Shown here one piece after another: positions 27,796 through 38,228 of a DNA stretch of 47,210 nt (position 1 is its first letter; each line of letters opens with the position of its first letter). Made by a program: the position numbers and the translations under genes. The notes below the pieces were generated by a model. The model was not told the origin of the DNA and made no database searches. It saw only the letters and a program-made list of their open reading frames with translations. This stretch comes from an uncultured Alphaproteobacteria bacterium (GTDB lineage: Bacteria; Pseudomonadota; Alphaproteobacteria; HIMB59; GCA-002718135): assembly GCA_902539825.1 (NCBI GenBank), contig CACBMH010000005.1:1-47210 (forward strand), read 5' to 3'.

Positions 27796-28407
27796 ATGGT
27801 TCTTTATTCATTAACATTTTATCTTTTTTCATCTGTTGCAGTTCTTTCAGCTCTAATGGTTATAAGTGCAAAAAATCCTGTTCATTCAGTTTTGTTCTTA
27901 ATTTTAAGCTTTGTTAATGCATCAGGACTCTTTGTTTTATTAGGTGCTGAATTTTTGGCAATGATCCTTGTCGTTGTATATGTTGGAGCTGTTGCCGTCC
28001 TTTTTCTATTTGTTGTAATGATGCTTGATATAAATTTTGTAAAGTTGAGAGAAGGTTTTTTGCAATATTTACCTTTTGGAGCATTACTAGGGATAGTTCT
28101 AGTAATTGAACTTGGAATACTTTTTTTAACAGATAGATCGTCTAATATTTATAACAATCAAACACCGCTACAACCTATAGTTAATGAAGTGGAGAATACA
28201 AAAATGATTGGGCAAATACTCTACACTGAATATTTTTATTTATTTCAAATATGTGGGATAATTTTATTAGTCGCAATGATTGGCTCTATTACACTTACAT
28301 TAAGAGATAAAGGTGGTGTTAAAAGACAAAATATAGATTCTCAAAATACAGTTGATGCATCAAAAGCTATAGAAAAGAAAAAAATAAAAATAGGCGAAGG
28401 AATTTAA
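27796..28407 (+). CDS. nuoJ: NADH-quinone oxidoreductase subunit J
   Basis: NPVHSVLFLILSFVNASGLFVLLGAEFLAMILVVVYVGAVAVLFLFVVMML. Confidence 0.97.
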   Translation: MVLYSLTFYLFSSVAVLSALMVISAKNPVHSVLFLILSFVNASGLFVLLGAEFLAMILVVVYVGAVAVLFLFVVMMLDINFVKLREGFLQYLPFGALLGIVLVIELGILFLTDRSSNIYNNQTPLQPIVNEVENTKMIGQILYTEYFYLFQICGIILLVAMIGSITLTLRDKGGVKRQNIDSQNTVDASKAIEKKKIKIGEGI

Positions 28408-28410
28408 TTA

Positions 28411-28716
28411 ATGATTACTCTTGAACACTATCTTTTTCTCGGTGCAATTATTTTTACCTTAGGTGTTTTAGGAATATTTTTAAATAAGAAAAATTTAATT
28501 ATAATTTTAATGTCTATAGAACTTATCTTGTTGTCGGTAAATATTAATTTTATTTCTTTCTCAGCGTATATTAATGATATCTCAGGGCAAATCTTCGCAA
28601 TGCTTACACTTACTGTTGCAGCCGCTGAAGCAGCAATTGGACTCGCCATACTTGTAGTATTTTTTAGAAACTTAGGATCAATAGAAGTAAATAAAATTAA
28701 TCAGCTTAAGGGATAG
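28411..28716 (+). CDS. nuoK: NADH-quinone oxidoreductase subunit K
   Basis: 101 aa; [24 protein letters not shown]...[16 protein letters not shown]. Confidence 0.97.
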   Translation: MITLEHYLFLGAIIFTLGVLGIFLNKKNLIIILMSIELILLSVNINFISFSAYINDISGQIFAMLTLTVAAAEAAIGLAILVVFFRNLGSIEVNKINQLKG

Positions 28717-28719
28717 TAG

Positions 28720-30627
28720 ATGGCAACCTCAATTATATTTTTACCTCTACTTGGTTTTCTTTTTTGTTTTTTACTAGGTAAAAAGTTTAACTATAAGGTT
28801 TATCAAATATCAACAACTTCAATCCTTTTTCTTTGTACTTTATTTTCTTGGATAATATTCATTCAGTTTATTAATAATAAGGAAACTGAAATAATTTTTA
28901 TTCTTAACTGGATCACTTCTGGAAATTTTATTGTTGATTGGTCAATTAGATTAGACACTTTAACTGCTGTGATGTTCATTGTGGTTACAACTGTTTCTGC
29001 TTGTGTTCATCTATATTCAATAGGCTATATGGAAGAAGATCCATCAAAAATAAGATTTATGGGTTATCTAAGCTTATTTACTTTTTTTATGCTTGTTCTT
29101 GTATCAAGTAATAATTTGCTGCAAATGTTCTTTGGTTGGGAAGGTGTTGGGCTAGCCTCATATTTATTAATTGGTTTTTGGCACCATAAAGATTCAGCAA
29201 ATAAAGCTGCTATAAAAGCATTTGTTGTAAACAGAGTTGGAGATTTTGGATACGCAATTGGAATTGCTGGAATTTTTTATATTTTTGGCACGATAAGTTT
29301 CGACAGTATATTTTCACAAGTGGATCGATTTAGTGAGCATCAAATTCAATTCCTTTCATTCAGTTTTCCAACTTTAGATTTTTTATGCTTTCTTTTATTC
29401 ATAGGTGCAATGGGTAAATCTGCTCAATTAGGTTTACACACATGGTTGCCAGATGCCATGGAGGGACCTACTCCTGTATCTGCACTAATACATGCTGCAA
29501 CAATGGTAACTGCTGGTGTATTTTTAGTTGCAAGAATGAGTCCTCTATATGAGTTTGCGACATTTACTAATTTATTCATTACTTTTATTGGTGCAGCCAC
29601 AGCTATTTTTGCCGCCTCTATAGCCTTAACGCAAAATGATATTAAACGAGTAATTGCATATTCAACATGTAGTCAATTAGGATATATGTTTTTTGCAGCA
29701 GGTGTAGGAGCTTATAATGCATCAATATTTCACTTAACAACTCATGCATTTTTTAAAGCTCTTCTATTTCTTTCTGCAGGTTCTGTAATTCACGCAATGC
29801 ATCATGAACAGGATATGAGAAAAATGGGGGGGCTTTTCAAAAAAATACCTTTTACTGCCTCAATGATGTGGATTGGGTCTCTTGCAATTATTGGTTTCCC
29901 ATACCTATCTGGTTACTATTCAAAAGAAAGTATTTTAGAAAATGCTTTCTATGCTTCAAATGGAATAGCATACTTTGCATATTTAGTAGGTATTTTAACT
30001 GCTTTACTTACTGCTTTTTATTCATGGAGATTATTATTCCTAACATTTCATGGTGAAAATAGATCAAATAATAAAACATATGATCACGCCCATGAATCAC
30101 CTTTAGTAATGACAGCTCCATTATTTATTCTTGCAATTGGTTCTATTTTTTCTGGAATATTCTTTGCGGATCATTTTATTGGATATTATAAAAAAGAATT
30201 TTGGGATAATGCTATATTATTAACAGAAAGTTCTCATAAATATCTTCCTCTTACACAATCATTAATATCAAAGTCTGCTGTTGCAGTTGGAATTCTTGTC
30301 TGTGTGTTGATATATTCAAATAATTTAAACAGAGCAAAAAATCTTTCCTATAATTTAGATCCTTTATATTCTCTTTCTAAAAATAAATGGTATGTGGATG
30401 AGCTATATCATAAAGTATTTGTTTTAACTTTTTTCAAATTAGCAAACTTTTTCTGGAAAAGAGGGGATGAAAAAACTATTGATGGTTTAGGACCAAACGG
30501 AGTCTCCTGGATTATTTCAAAATCTTCGTCTTATGTAAGTTTATTTCAATCAGGGTATTTGTTTCATTATGCTTTTGCTATGCTTGGTGGCTTAGTAATA
30601 ATTTTAACATGGTTTTTATATTACTAA
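28720..30627 (+). CDS. nuoL: NADH-quinone oxidoreductase subunit L
   Basis: FFGWEGVGLASYLLIGFW, GAMGKSAQLGLHTWLPDAMEGPTPVSALIHAATMVTAGVFL. Confidence 0.98.
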   Translation: MATSIIFLPLLGFLFCFLLGKKFNYKVYQISTTSILFLCTLFSWIIFIQFINNKETEIIFILNWITSGNFIVDWSIRLDTLTAVMFIVVTTVSACVHLYSIGYMEEDPSKIRFMGYLSLFTFFMLVLVSSNNLLQMFFGWEGVGLASYLLIGFWHHKDSANKAAIKAFVVNRVGDFGYAIGIAGIFYIFGTISFDSIFSQVDRFSEHQIQFLSFSFPTLDFLCFLLFIGAMGKSAQLGLHTWLPDAMEGPTPVSALIHAATMVTAGVFLVARMSPLYEFATFTNLFITFIGAATAIFAASIALTQNDIKRVIAYSTCSQLGYMFFAAGVGAYNASIFHLTTHAFFKALLFLSAGSVIHAMHHEQDMRKMGGLFKKIPFTASMMWIGSLAIIGFPYLSGYYSKESILENAFYASNGIAYFAYLVGILTALLTAFYSWRLLFLTFHGENRSNNKTYDHAHESPLVMTAPLFILAIGSIFSGIFFADHFIGYYKKEFWDNAILLTESSHKYLPLTQSLISKSAVAVGILVCVLIYSNNLNRAKNLSYNLDPLYSLSKNKWYVDELYHKVFVLTFFKLANFFWKRGDEKTIDGLGPNGVSWIISKSSSYVSLFQSGYLFHYAFAMLGGLVIILTWFLYY

Positions 30628-32112
30628 ATGATTGACTGGCCGTTAGTATCAGTAATAATTTTTTTACCTTTAATTGGTGCTTTAATTATTCTTTTTATTA
30701 AAGAAGATGAATTAACATCAATTAATATTAAATGGGCTGCTTTGCTAACAACGTTAGGAACATTTATTTTAAGTTTAATACTCTGGCTACAATTTGATTA
30801 TTCCAATCCGTCTTATCAATATGAAGAAAAATTTAGATGGTTTGATGATTTTAATTTCTTCTACCATGTTGGGGTTGACGGTATTTCACTTTTTATGATT
30901 TTATTAAGTACATTTTTAACCCCACTTTGTATTTTAGCTAGTTGGAATAATATTAAAAAAAGAGTCAAGGAATACATGCTTTCTTTTTTATTTTTAGAGA
31001 CTGTAATGATTGGAATGTTTGCTTCTATAGACATACTTTTATTTTATATTTTTTTTGAAGCAGTATTAATACCAATGTATCTAATCATAGGTATATGGGG
31101 AGGCAATAGAAGAATCTATGCTTCTTTTAAATTCTTTCTCTACACTCTTTTGGGTTCAGTACTCATGTTGATTGCTATTATTGTGATGTATAGAAATACA
31201 AGTTCAATGAGTATTGAGTTCTTACAAGGTAATTATTTTTCCTATAATACTCAGTTGTTTCTTTGGCTTGCCTTCTTTGCTTCCTTTGCAGTCAAAATTC
31301 CTATGTGGCCTTTTCATACATGGTTGCCCGATGCCCATGTTGAAGCTCCAACGGCTGGATCTGTTATTTTAGCCGGAGTACTTTTAAAAATGGGCGGATA
31401 TGGTTTTATCCGTTTCTCTCTAGGTATGCTTCCAGAAGCAACAGAGTTTTTTATTCCTTTAATTATGACATTAAGTATAGTTGCTATAGTATACACTTCG
31501 TTAGTGGCACTTGCACAAACTGATATAAAAAAACTAATTGCATATTCATCCGTTGCTCATATGGGAATTGTAACAATTGGAATTTTTTTAGTTAATCAAC
31601 AAGGTTTAGAAGGGGCAATGATGCAAATGATTAGTCATGGACTAGTCTCAGCAGCTTTATTTTTATGTGTTGGTGTTATTTATGATCGAATGCATACTAG
31701 AGAAATTGAATTTTACGGAGGATTAGTTCAAAGAATGCCACTTTATGCAACAGTATTCATGATTTTTATGCTGGGATCAGTTGGATTACCTGGGACTAGT
31801 GGTTTTATTGGAGAATTTTTAGTTATTGTTGGCGCATTTAAATTTTCAAGTTACGTTGTTATTGGCGCAGCTTTTGGAATAATATTATCCGCTGTTTACA
31901 TGCTATACCTTTATAAAAGAATTATTTTTGGCACCATAACTAATAATAAACTTGCAGATATTTTAGATATAAACACAAGAGAGAAAATCATATTAATTCC
32001 TTTAGCAATTTCAGTAATATTACTAGGTATATTTCCAAATCTATTTTTAGATCCTATGAGATTATCACTTGAACTAATTATAACAAACTATGAAATAGCC
32101 AATGCTAAATAA
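30628..32112 (+). CDS. nuoM: NADH-quinone oxidoreductase subunit M
   Basis: FFEAVLIPMYLIIGIWGG, FAVKIPMWPFHTWLPDAHVEAPTAGSVILAGVLLKMGGYGFIRF. Confidence 0.98.
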   Translation: MIDWPLVSVIIFLPLIGALIILFIKEDELTSINIKWAALLTTLGTFILSLILWLQFDYSNPSYQYEEKFRWFDDFNFFYHVGVDGISLFMILLSTFLTPLCILASWNNIKKRVKEYMLSFLFLETVMIGMFASIDILLFYIFFEAVLIPMYLIIGIWGGNRRIYASFKFFLYTLLGSVLMLIAIIVMYRNTSSMSIEFLQGNYFSYNTQLFLWLAFFASFAVKIPMWPFHTWLPDAHVEAPTAGSVILAGVLLKMGGYGFIRFSLGMLPEATEFFIPLIMTLSIVAIVYTSLVALAQTDIKKLIAYSSVAHMGIVTIGIFLVNQQGLEGAMMQMISHGLVSAALFLCVGVIYDRMHTREIEFYGGLVQRMPLYATVFMIFMLGSVGLPGTSGFIGEFLVIVGAFKFSSYVVIGAAFGIILSAVYMLYLYKRIIFGTITNNKLADILDINTREKIILIPLAISVILLGIFPNLFLDPMRLSLELIITNYEIANAK

Positions 32113-33538
32113 TATTTACAATATTTTTTTTATACCTGAAATTTTTTTAGCATGCTCTTCTTTTGTTTGTTTACTTTTTGGCCTTTTTTTAAAAAAGAAT
32201 GCATTTAGACAAACTTCTAATCTAGCAGTTTTTGTTTTATTATTAACCATTTTGCTAGTTTACTATGATAGTGAATCAAATTTTGCAAATTATAAAAGTT
32301 TATTTAGCCACTCTTCTTTTATAAATTTTTTTAAAATTTTAGCTCTATTAGGATCTATAACTAGTATAATCATTTCTAAAGATTATTTCTTAGGAATTAA
32401 GCTAAAAAATTTTGAAATTCCTATTTTATTTTTATTTTCAACACTTGGGATGATGTTAATGATTGCATCAAATAATCTTATGTCCATGTATCTAGCAATA
32501 GAACTACAAAGTTTATCTCTTTATGTTGCTGCAGCAATAAAAAGAGATTCAATCTCATCAGCTGAGTCAGGAGTAAAATACTTTATTTTAGGAGCATTAT
32601 CGTCTGGTATACTTTTGTATGGCTTCTCCTTAATTTATGGATTTACTGGTTCAATGAATTTTGATGATATAAGTTTCTATTTATCAAAATATGATAATTT
32701 AAATTTAGGTCTAATATTTGGGCTTGTATTTGTGATGGTAGGCTTGGCTTTTAAGGTTTCAGCCGTACCTTTTCATATGTGGACTCCCGATGTTTATGAA
32801 GGAGCTCCAAACTCAATTACAGGTTTTTTTGCTATTGTCCCTAAGATTGCTGCAGTAGCTTTAATTTATCGTTTTTGCTTAGTTCCATTTGAAAATTTTT
32901 ACACTGAATGGAGTCAAATAATTTTATTTTTATCAATAGCCTCAATGTTTCTTGGAGCTATAGCGGCTATAGCACAGTCAAATATTAAAAGATTATTAGC
33001 TTATAGTTCTATCGGACATATAGGTTATATATTAATAGCTTTAGTTGCCGCAAATGATGATGGAATTAAAGCAGCATCAATTTATATGTTTTCATACATG
33101 ATAATGAATGTTGCTATTTTTGCTATTTTACTTTCATTAAAAGTTAAAAATGAATATTTAATTAATATAAGTGATTTAAAAGGTTTAAGTAAAAGTAATC
33201 CAATCGTTAGTCTTTCTATTTCAATAATAATGCTGTCTATGGCTGGCATCCCCCCATTTATAGGATTTTTTGGAAAGTTTTATGTTTTCATTGCTGCAAT
33301 TGAACAAGAATTATATGTGCTTTCAGTTCTTGGTGTCCTAGCTAGTGTAATTTCTGCTTTTTATTATTTAAGAATTATTAAGATAATGTATTTTGATGAA
33401 AGTAAAAGTGAAGTAATAATTAATTTTCAAATTTCTTTTCAATCAAAAATTATTTTATCCTTAAGTTTATTTTTAATTATTTGTTTTATATTTTACCCGT
33501 CTTTATTGATAAATATATCAGCAAGTTTGACCATTTGA
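32102..33538 (+). CDS. nuoN: NADH-quinone oxidoreductase subunit N
   Basis: YLAIELQSLSLYV, FKVSAVPFHMWTPDVYEGAPNSITGFFAIVPKIAAVA. Confidence 0.97.
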   Translation: MLNNIYNIFFIPEIFLACSSFVCLLFGLFLKKNAFRQTSNLAVFVLLLTILLVYYDSESNFANYKSLFSHSSFINFFKILALLGSITSIIISKDYFLGIKLKNFEIPILFLFSTLGMMLMIASNNLMSMYLAIELQSLSLYVAAAIKRDSISSAESGVKYFILGALSSGILLYGFSLIYGFTGSMNFDDISFYLSKYDNLNLGLIFGLVFVMVGLAFKVSAVPFHMWTPDVYEGAPNSITGFFAIVPKIAAVALIYRFCLVPFENFYTEWSQIILFLSIASMFLGAIAAIAQSNIKRLLAYSSIGHIGYILIALVAANDDGIKAASIYMFSYMIMNVAIFAILLSLKVKNEYLINISDLKGLSKSNPIVSLSISIIMLSMAGIPPFIGFFGKFYVFIAAIEQELYVLSVLGVLASVISAFYYLRIIKIMYFDESKSEVIINFQISFQSKIILSLSLFLIICFIFYPSLLINISASLTI

Positions 33539-33541
33539 TTA

Positions 33542-34276
33542 ATGTCATTAGATAAAATTAAAAATCTATTAGATAAAAACAATTTTGATTTTCATTTTAT
33601 TGAAACTGTAGATTCTACAATGTCAGAAATTAAAAAACTTATTAATAATAGAAATATATGTTTGATGACAAATGAACAAAAAAAAGGATTTGGAAGACGG
33701 GGAACAACTTGGGAAAGTCCAAAAGATAATGTCTATATTTCTATTTTAACTAAAAATATATTACCAATAGAAAATCATTTTTTAAATAATGCTTTTATTA
33801 CTAATATGATTTGTTCTGTGATTGAAAATATTTGTAATGTTAAAACTCAAATTAAATGGCCAAATGATATTTTAATTAATAAAGAAAAAATTTCTGGAAT
33901 AATTTCTGAAATATTTAGTATCAAAAGTGATAAGTATATAAATACTGGTTTTGGAGTTAATATAGTATCTTCTCCGAAAATTGAAAATTATCCAACAACT
34001 AATATTAATAAATACAATAAAGAAATTAACAATTTTTATTTTGTATATGAAATTATGGAAGAGTATTTTAACAATTGTAAACAACTGCTAAATAATCACG
34101 AAAAAATTATGACTGAATATAAAAGTAGATTATTATATTTAGGAGGCAATATTAATTTAAAAATTGATGAACAAAATGTAAAACAAGGAATATTTCATAA
34201 TCTTAACCCTGATGGTTCAATCACTTTAAAAAATAATATTAACTTTGAAAATATATATAATGCTAGAATAATTTAA
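33542..34276 (+). CDS. birA: Biotin-[acetyl-CoA-carboxylase] ligase, catalytic domain only
   Basis: KGFGRRGTTWESPKDNVYISIL, IKWPNDILINKEKISGIISE; no N-terminal HTH. Confidence 0.92.
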   Translation: MSLDKIKNLLDKNNFDFHFIETVDSTMSEIKKLINNRNICLMTNEQKKGFGRRGTTWESPKDNVYISILTKNILPIENHFLNNAFITNMICSVIENICNVKTQIKWPNDILINKEKISGIISEIFSIKSDKYINTGFGVNIVSSPKIENYPTTNINKYNKEINNFYFVYEIMEEYFNNCKQLLNNHEKIMTEYKSRLLYLGGNINLKIDEQNVKQGIFHNLNPDGSITLKNNINFENIYNARII

Positions 34277-35037
34277 TGATTGTTATTGATGTAGGTAATA
34301 CGAATATAGTTATAGGTTTTTATACAAAAAATAAATTAATTAAAATTATTAGATTAAAAACAGAAAAAAAAATCAATATTACACAAAAAGAAATAAATAA
34401 ATTTTTTAAATCTAACAAAAAGTTGATTAATAATCTTAAAGATAGATTTTGTATTTTGTCCTCTGTTGTACCTTCTATAAATTCAATTTTTAAAAATATT
34501 TTTCAAAAAAATAAATTCAAATTTTATGCAATTAATCCAAAAAAAATATCATTTAGAAATAGTATCAATTATAATTTAAATCAAATTGGAAGTGATCGAA
34601 TAGCAAACTATGCCTATGTATATAGTAAGAAAATCAAAGACTGTATAATTGTCGACTTTGGTACAGCTACTACTTTTGATGTCATTAAAAATAATCAATA
34701 TTTAGGTGGATTAATTTTTCCAGGTATAAATCTTTCAATGGAGACACTTTTAAAAAATGCTGAGTTAATAAAAACTTCAAAAATCTCAAAATCAAATAAA
34801 ATTGTTAATAATAATACATCAGCTTCTATTCAATCAGGTTTCTATTTTGGTTATTTGCATGCAGTTAATGGCATATTAAAGCAAATTATTAAGGAGAATA
34901 ACTTTAAGCCTAAAGTCTATATTACGGGTGGTCTAGGTAAAATATTATGCGACAATATTATTTATAAACCTATATATATGGAACATTTGACATTAGAAGG
35001 AATAAAAGAAATCGGTAACAAACATTTTTATGAGTAA
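34276..35037 (+). CDS. coaX: Type III pantothenate kinase
   Basis: MIVIDVGNTNIVIGFY, GSDRIANYAYVY, IIVDFGTATTFDVI, GGLIFPGINLSMETL. Confidence 0.94.
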   Translation: MIVIDVGNTNIVIGFYTKNKLIKIIRLKTEKKINITQKEINKFFKSNKKLINNLKDRFCILSSVVPSINSIFKNIFQKNKFKFYAINPKKISFRNSINYNLNQIGSDRIANYAYVYSKKIKDCIIVDFGTATTFDVIKNNQYLGGLIFPGINLSMETLLKNAELIKTSKISKSNKIVNNNTSASIQSGFYFGYLHAVNGILKQIIKENNFKPKVYITGGLGKILCDNIIYKPIYMEHLTLEGIKEIGNKHFYE

Positions 35038-36703
35038 TAATTTACGACTAAATGATTTTAATGAAGGACTACACTTTTTATCTCTTGGGGGTATTGGAGA
35101 AATTGGAGCAAATTGTTATCTTTACGGATGTGATGGAAAATGGATAATGATAGATTTAGGCCTTTCATTTGCAGATGAAAAGTTTCCTGGTGTAGATTTA
35201 TTGGTACCAAAAATTGATCATATTGAAAGTTTAGAAGATAATCTCGAGGCTATTATTATCAGCCATGGTCATGAAGATCATGCAGGAGCTGTTGCGTTCT
35301 TAGCAAATAAAATTAAATGTCCTGTATATGCAAGTAAATTTGCAAAATTTCTTATCGAAAATAGGCTAAAAGAATTCAATAAAGTAGAAGGATTTACTTT
35401 AAAAGAGATAAATCTAGACAAGAAATTAATACTCAATAATTTTGATATAAGTTTTATACCAACTACGCACTCAATTCCTGAACCAACTGCAATAGTAATT
35501 AAAACATCATATGGATCATTACTTCATACTGCTGATTGGAAAATAGATCATTCACCTACTTTAGGAGATCCATTTTCAAAAGAAAAATTTGAAAAATTAG
35601 GAAACGATGGATTACTTGCCTTAATAGGTGACTCTACCAACGCAAATGTGCCTGGTAAATCAGAATCTGAAAATGATGTTAGAGATGAGCTTACAAGTAT
35701 ATTTTCAAGATTTTCTAATAGAATTGTTGTTACCTGTTTTTCCTCAAATATTGCACGAATGAAAAATATTATTCAAGCAGCAAAAAAAAATAAAAGAAAA
35801 GTCGCTCTTGTTGGTAGGAGTATGAAAAAAAATATCGAAGTAGCAAGAAAATGTGGTTATGTTGCAGATGATGAAATTTTTATTAGTGAAGATGAAGCTT
35901 CTTATATACCAAGAGAAAATTTAGTCATAATTTGTACTGGAAGTCAGGGTGAAAAAAGATCTGCACTTTTCAGAATAGCTTATAATTCTCATCAACATTT
36001 ACATTTAGAGCCTGAAGATGTAGTAATTTTTAGCTCTAGAGATATTCCTGGTAATGAAAAATCAATAAATAATTTAAAGAACTTACTTATTAGACAAAGA
36101 GTTGAGATAGTAACTGCTGATGATGATTTAGTTCATGTTTCAGGTCATGGTTATGCAGATGAAATAAAACAAATGTATAATTGGACAAAACCGTACTTAT
36201 CTATTCCTGTGCATGGTGAACCCATGCATCTAGAGGCGCATAAACAATTATCTTACTCATCTCAAGTACCATTTACTAAAATTTTAGAAAATGGAAAATG
36301 TCTCAAAATTGCACCAGGTGAACCTAAAATTGTAGAACAATTTGAAACTGGAAAGTTAATTGTTGAGGGTAAAAATCTTTACAACTCTGAATCTGCATTT
36401 ATTAAAGAGAGAAGGAAATATTCATTTGAGGGTCTAGTTTTAATTTCTTTAATTATCAATGATGATGACTATTCAATTAATAAAAATATGTTACTTACCT
36501 TAAAAGGATTGCCGGGAATAAATGAAGAAAATATTAAAAATGATTTTAAAATACTTTTTATAGAAAACTATACAAAACTTAACAAAGATCAAAAATCATC
36601 AGATCTTATAGTATCTGATTTAATTAAAAGTAGTTTTAGAAAGATTATAAAAAATTCAATTCAAAAAAAACCAGAAATTGAAGTTCATTTAATACGATCT
36701 TAA
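35030..36703 (+). CDS. rnj: Ribonuclease J
   Basis: Metallo-beta-lactamase SHGHEDHAGAV, TTHSIPEPTAIVI, HTADWKIDHSP, GDSTNANVPGKSESE, HVSGHGYADEIKQMYNWTKPYLSIPVHGEPMHL. Confidence 0.95.
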   Translation: MSNNLRLNDFNEGLHFLSLGGIGEIGANCYLYGCDGKWIMIDLGLSFADEKFPGVDLLVPKIDHIESLEDNLEAIIISHGHEDHAGAVAFLANKIKCPVYASKFAKFLIENRLKEFNKVEGFTLKEINLDKKLILNNFDISFIPTTHSIPEPTAIVIKTSYGSLLHTADWKIDHSPTLGDPFSKEKFEKLGNDGLLALIGDSTNANVPGKSESENDVRDELTSIFSRFSNRIVVTCFSSNIARMKNIIQAAKKNKRKVALVGRSMKKNIEVARKCGYVADDEIFISEDEASYIPRENLVIICTGSQGEKRSALFRIAYNSHQHLHLEPEDVVIFSSRDIPGNEKSINNLKNLLIRQRVEIVTADDDLVHVSGHGYADEIKQMYNWTKPYLSIPVHGEPMHLEAHKQLSYSSQVPFTKILENGKCLKIAPGEPKIVEQFETGKLIVEGKNLYNSESAFIKERRKYSFEGLVLISLIINDDDYSINKNMLLTLKGLPGINEENIKNDFKILFIENYTKLNKDQKSSDLIVSDLIKSSFRKIIKNSIQKKPEIEVHLIRS

Positions 36704-36936
36704 TGGCACTTTTTACTCATGTTCTAATTTTTATCCTTGTTTGGTGGATTTTGTTTTTCATACTCTTGCCGATTAAGATAAAAGTACCCCAAAAAGTAGA
36801 ATCTGGACATGCAAAAAGCGCTCCAAGCAAGCCATATCTTCTAATAAAATTTATAGCAACTTCATTAATATCAGCTTTAATTTTATTTTTTTTGATTTTA
36901 TTTGGATTTGATTTATCAAATATATTTAATAAATGA
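36703..36936 (+). CDS. Small two-TM DUF1467-like protein
   Basis: 77 aa membrane protein between rnj and proS, HVLIFILVWWILFFILLPIKIK; position and length typical of alphaproteobacterial DUF1467. Confidence 0.7.
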   Translation: MALFTHVLIFILVWWILFFILLPIKIKVPQKVESGHAKSAPSKPYLLIKFIATSLISALILFFLILFGFDLSNIFNK

Positions 36937-38228
36937 AATATTCTAACTTTTTTCTTCCCACTATTAAAGATGTACCATCAGATGCTGAAATAATTTCACA
37001 TAAATTAATGATCAGAGCTGGCATGATCAAACAATCTAGCGCCGGTATTTATTCGTGGTTACCTCTAGGTCTACTTGTATTAAAAAAAATTGAACAGATT
37101 GTTAGAGAGGAACAAAATAATGCAGGAGCAGTAGAACTGCTTATGCCTACCATTCAATCTTCTGATTTATGGATTAAATCAGGAAGATACGATGATTATG
37201 GAAAAGAAATGTTAAGGATTACGGATAGAAGTGGAAGAGAAATGCTTTACGGCCCAACAAATGAAGAATTAATTACAGATATATTTCAATCACATATAAA
37301 TTCTTACAAAGATCTTCCAAAAAATCTTTATCATATTCAATGGAAATTCCGAGATGAAGTTAGGCCTAGATTTGGAGTAATGCGAGGAAGAGAATTCTTA
37401 ATGAAGGATAATTATTCATTTGATCTTGATGAAAGCGAAGCAAAAAAATCTTATGACAATATGTTTAAAGCATACATTAAAACTTTTATTAGAATGGGTT
37501 TAACACCAATTTCTTTAAGAGCAGAAACAGGACCAATTGGAGGTAACTTAAGTCATGAATTTCAAATACTAGCTAAGACTGGTGAAAGTACACTTTATTA
37601 TGATAAAAAATTAGAAACACTAAACCCTGAAACTATAGACCCAAATGAATTGCAGTCATTTTATGCTGCAGTTGATGATCAACATGATGAAAAAAAATGC
37701 CCAATTCCAAATGAAGATTTAAAAATTTCTAAGGGCATTGAAGTGGGTCATATATTTTATTTTGGAACAAAATATTCTGCGAAATTAAACGCATTTGTTC
37801 AAGATAAAAGTGGGAAAAATGTTCCAGTGCATATGGGATCATATGGCATTGGTGTTTCAAGACTTGTGGGTGCAATTATTGAAGCGTATCATGATGAAAA
37901 AGGAATTAGGTGGCCTTTAGAAGTTGCTCCATTTAAGGTTTGCATAGTTAATTTAATGCCAGAAGATCAAGATTGTGCCACAAAATCATCAGAATATTAT
38001 GAATATTTTATGAAAAATAATATTGAAGTCATTTTAGATGATAGAATCTGCAGTATAGGAAAAAAATTATCTGATAATGAGTTAATTGGGACACCATATC
38101 AAATTATTATTGGCAAAAGAGATTTAAAAGATAATTTAGTAGAAATAAAAAATCGCCAAAATAATGAAAGCGAAAAAATTTCATCCAGTAGTGTAATTGA
38201 TTTTATTAATAATAAGTTAAAAAAATAG
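36933..38228 (+). CDS. proS: Prolyl-tRNA synthetase, short alphaproteobacterial-type lacking the INS editing domain
   Basis: SHKLMIRAGMIKQSSAGIYSWLPLGLLVLKKIEQIVREEQ, GPTNEELITDIF, QIQWKFRDEVRPRFGVMRGREFLMKDNYSFD; 431 aa. Confidence 0.97.
   Translation: MKYSNFFLPTIKDVPSDAEIISHKLMIRAGMIKQSSAGIYSWLPLGLLVLKKIEQIVREEQNNAGAVELLMPTIQSSDLWIKSGRYDDYGKEMLRITDRSGREMLYGPTNEELITDIFQSHINSYKDLPKNLYHIQWKFRDEVRPRFGVMRGREFLMKDNYSFDLDESEAKKSYDNMFKAYIKTFIRMGLTPISLRAETGPIGGNLSHEFQILAKTGESTLYYDKKLETLNPETIDPNELQSFYAAVDDQHDEKKCPIPNEDLKISKGIEVGHIFYFGTKYSAKLNAFVQDKSGKNVPVHMGSYGIGVSRLVGAIIEAYHDEKGIRWPLEVAPFKVCIVNLMPEDQDCATKSSEYYEYFMKNNIEVILDDRICSIGKKLSDNELIGTPYQIIIGKRDLKDNLVEIKNRQNNESEKISSSSVIDFINNKLKK

Noticed and set aside
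27732-27917. 61-aa plus-strand ORF spanning nuoI/nuoJ
   Set aside because: Out of frame with two clearly identified genes; Cys/Ser/Phe-rich shadow translation.
19763-33538. Possible novel genes embedded in the nuo operon
   Set aside because: All 14 nuo genes are present in canonical order with minimal or overlapping junctions; no extra ORF is inserted.
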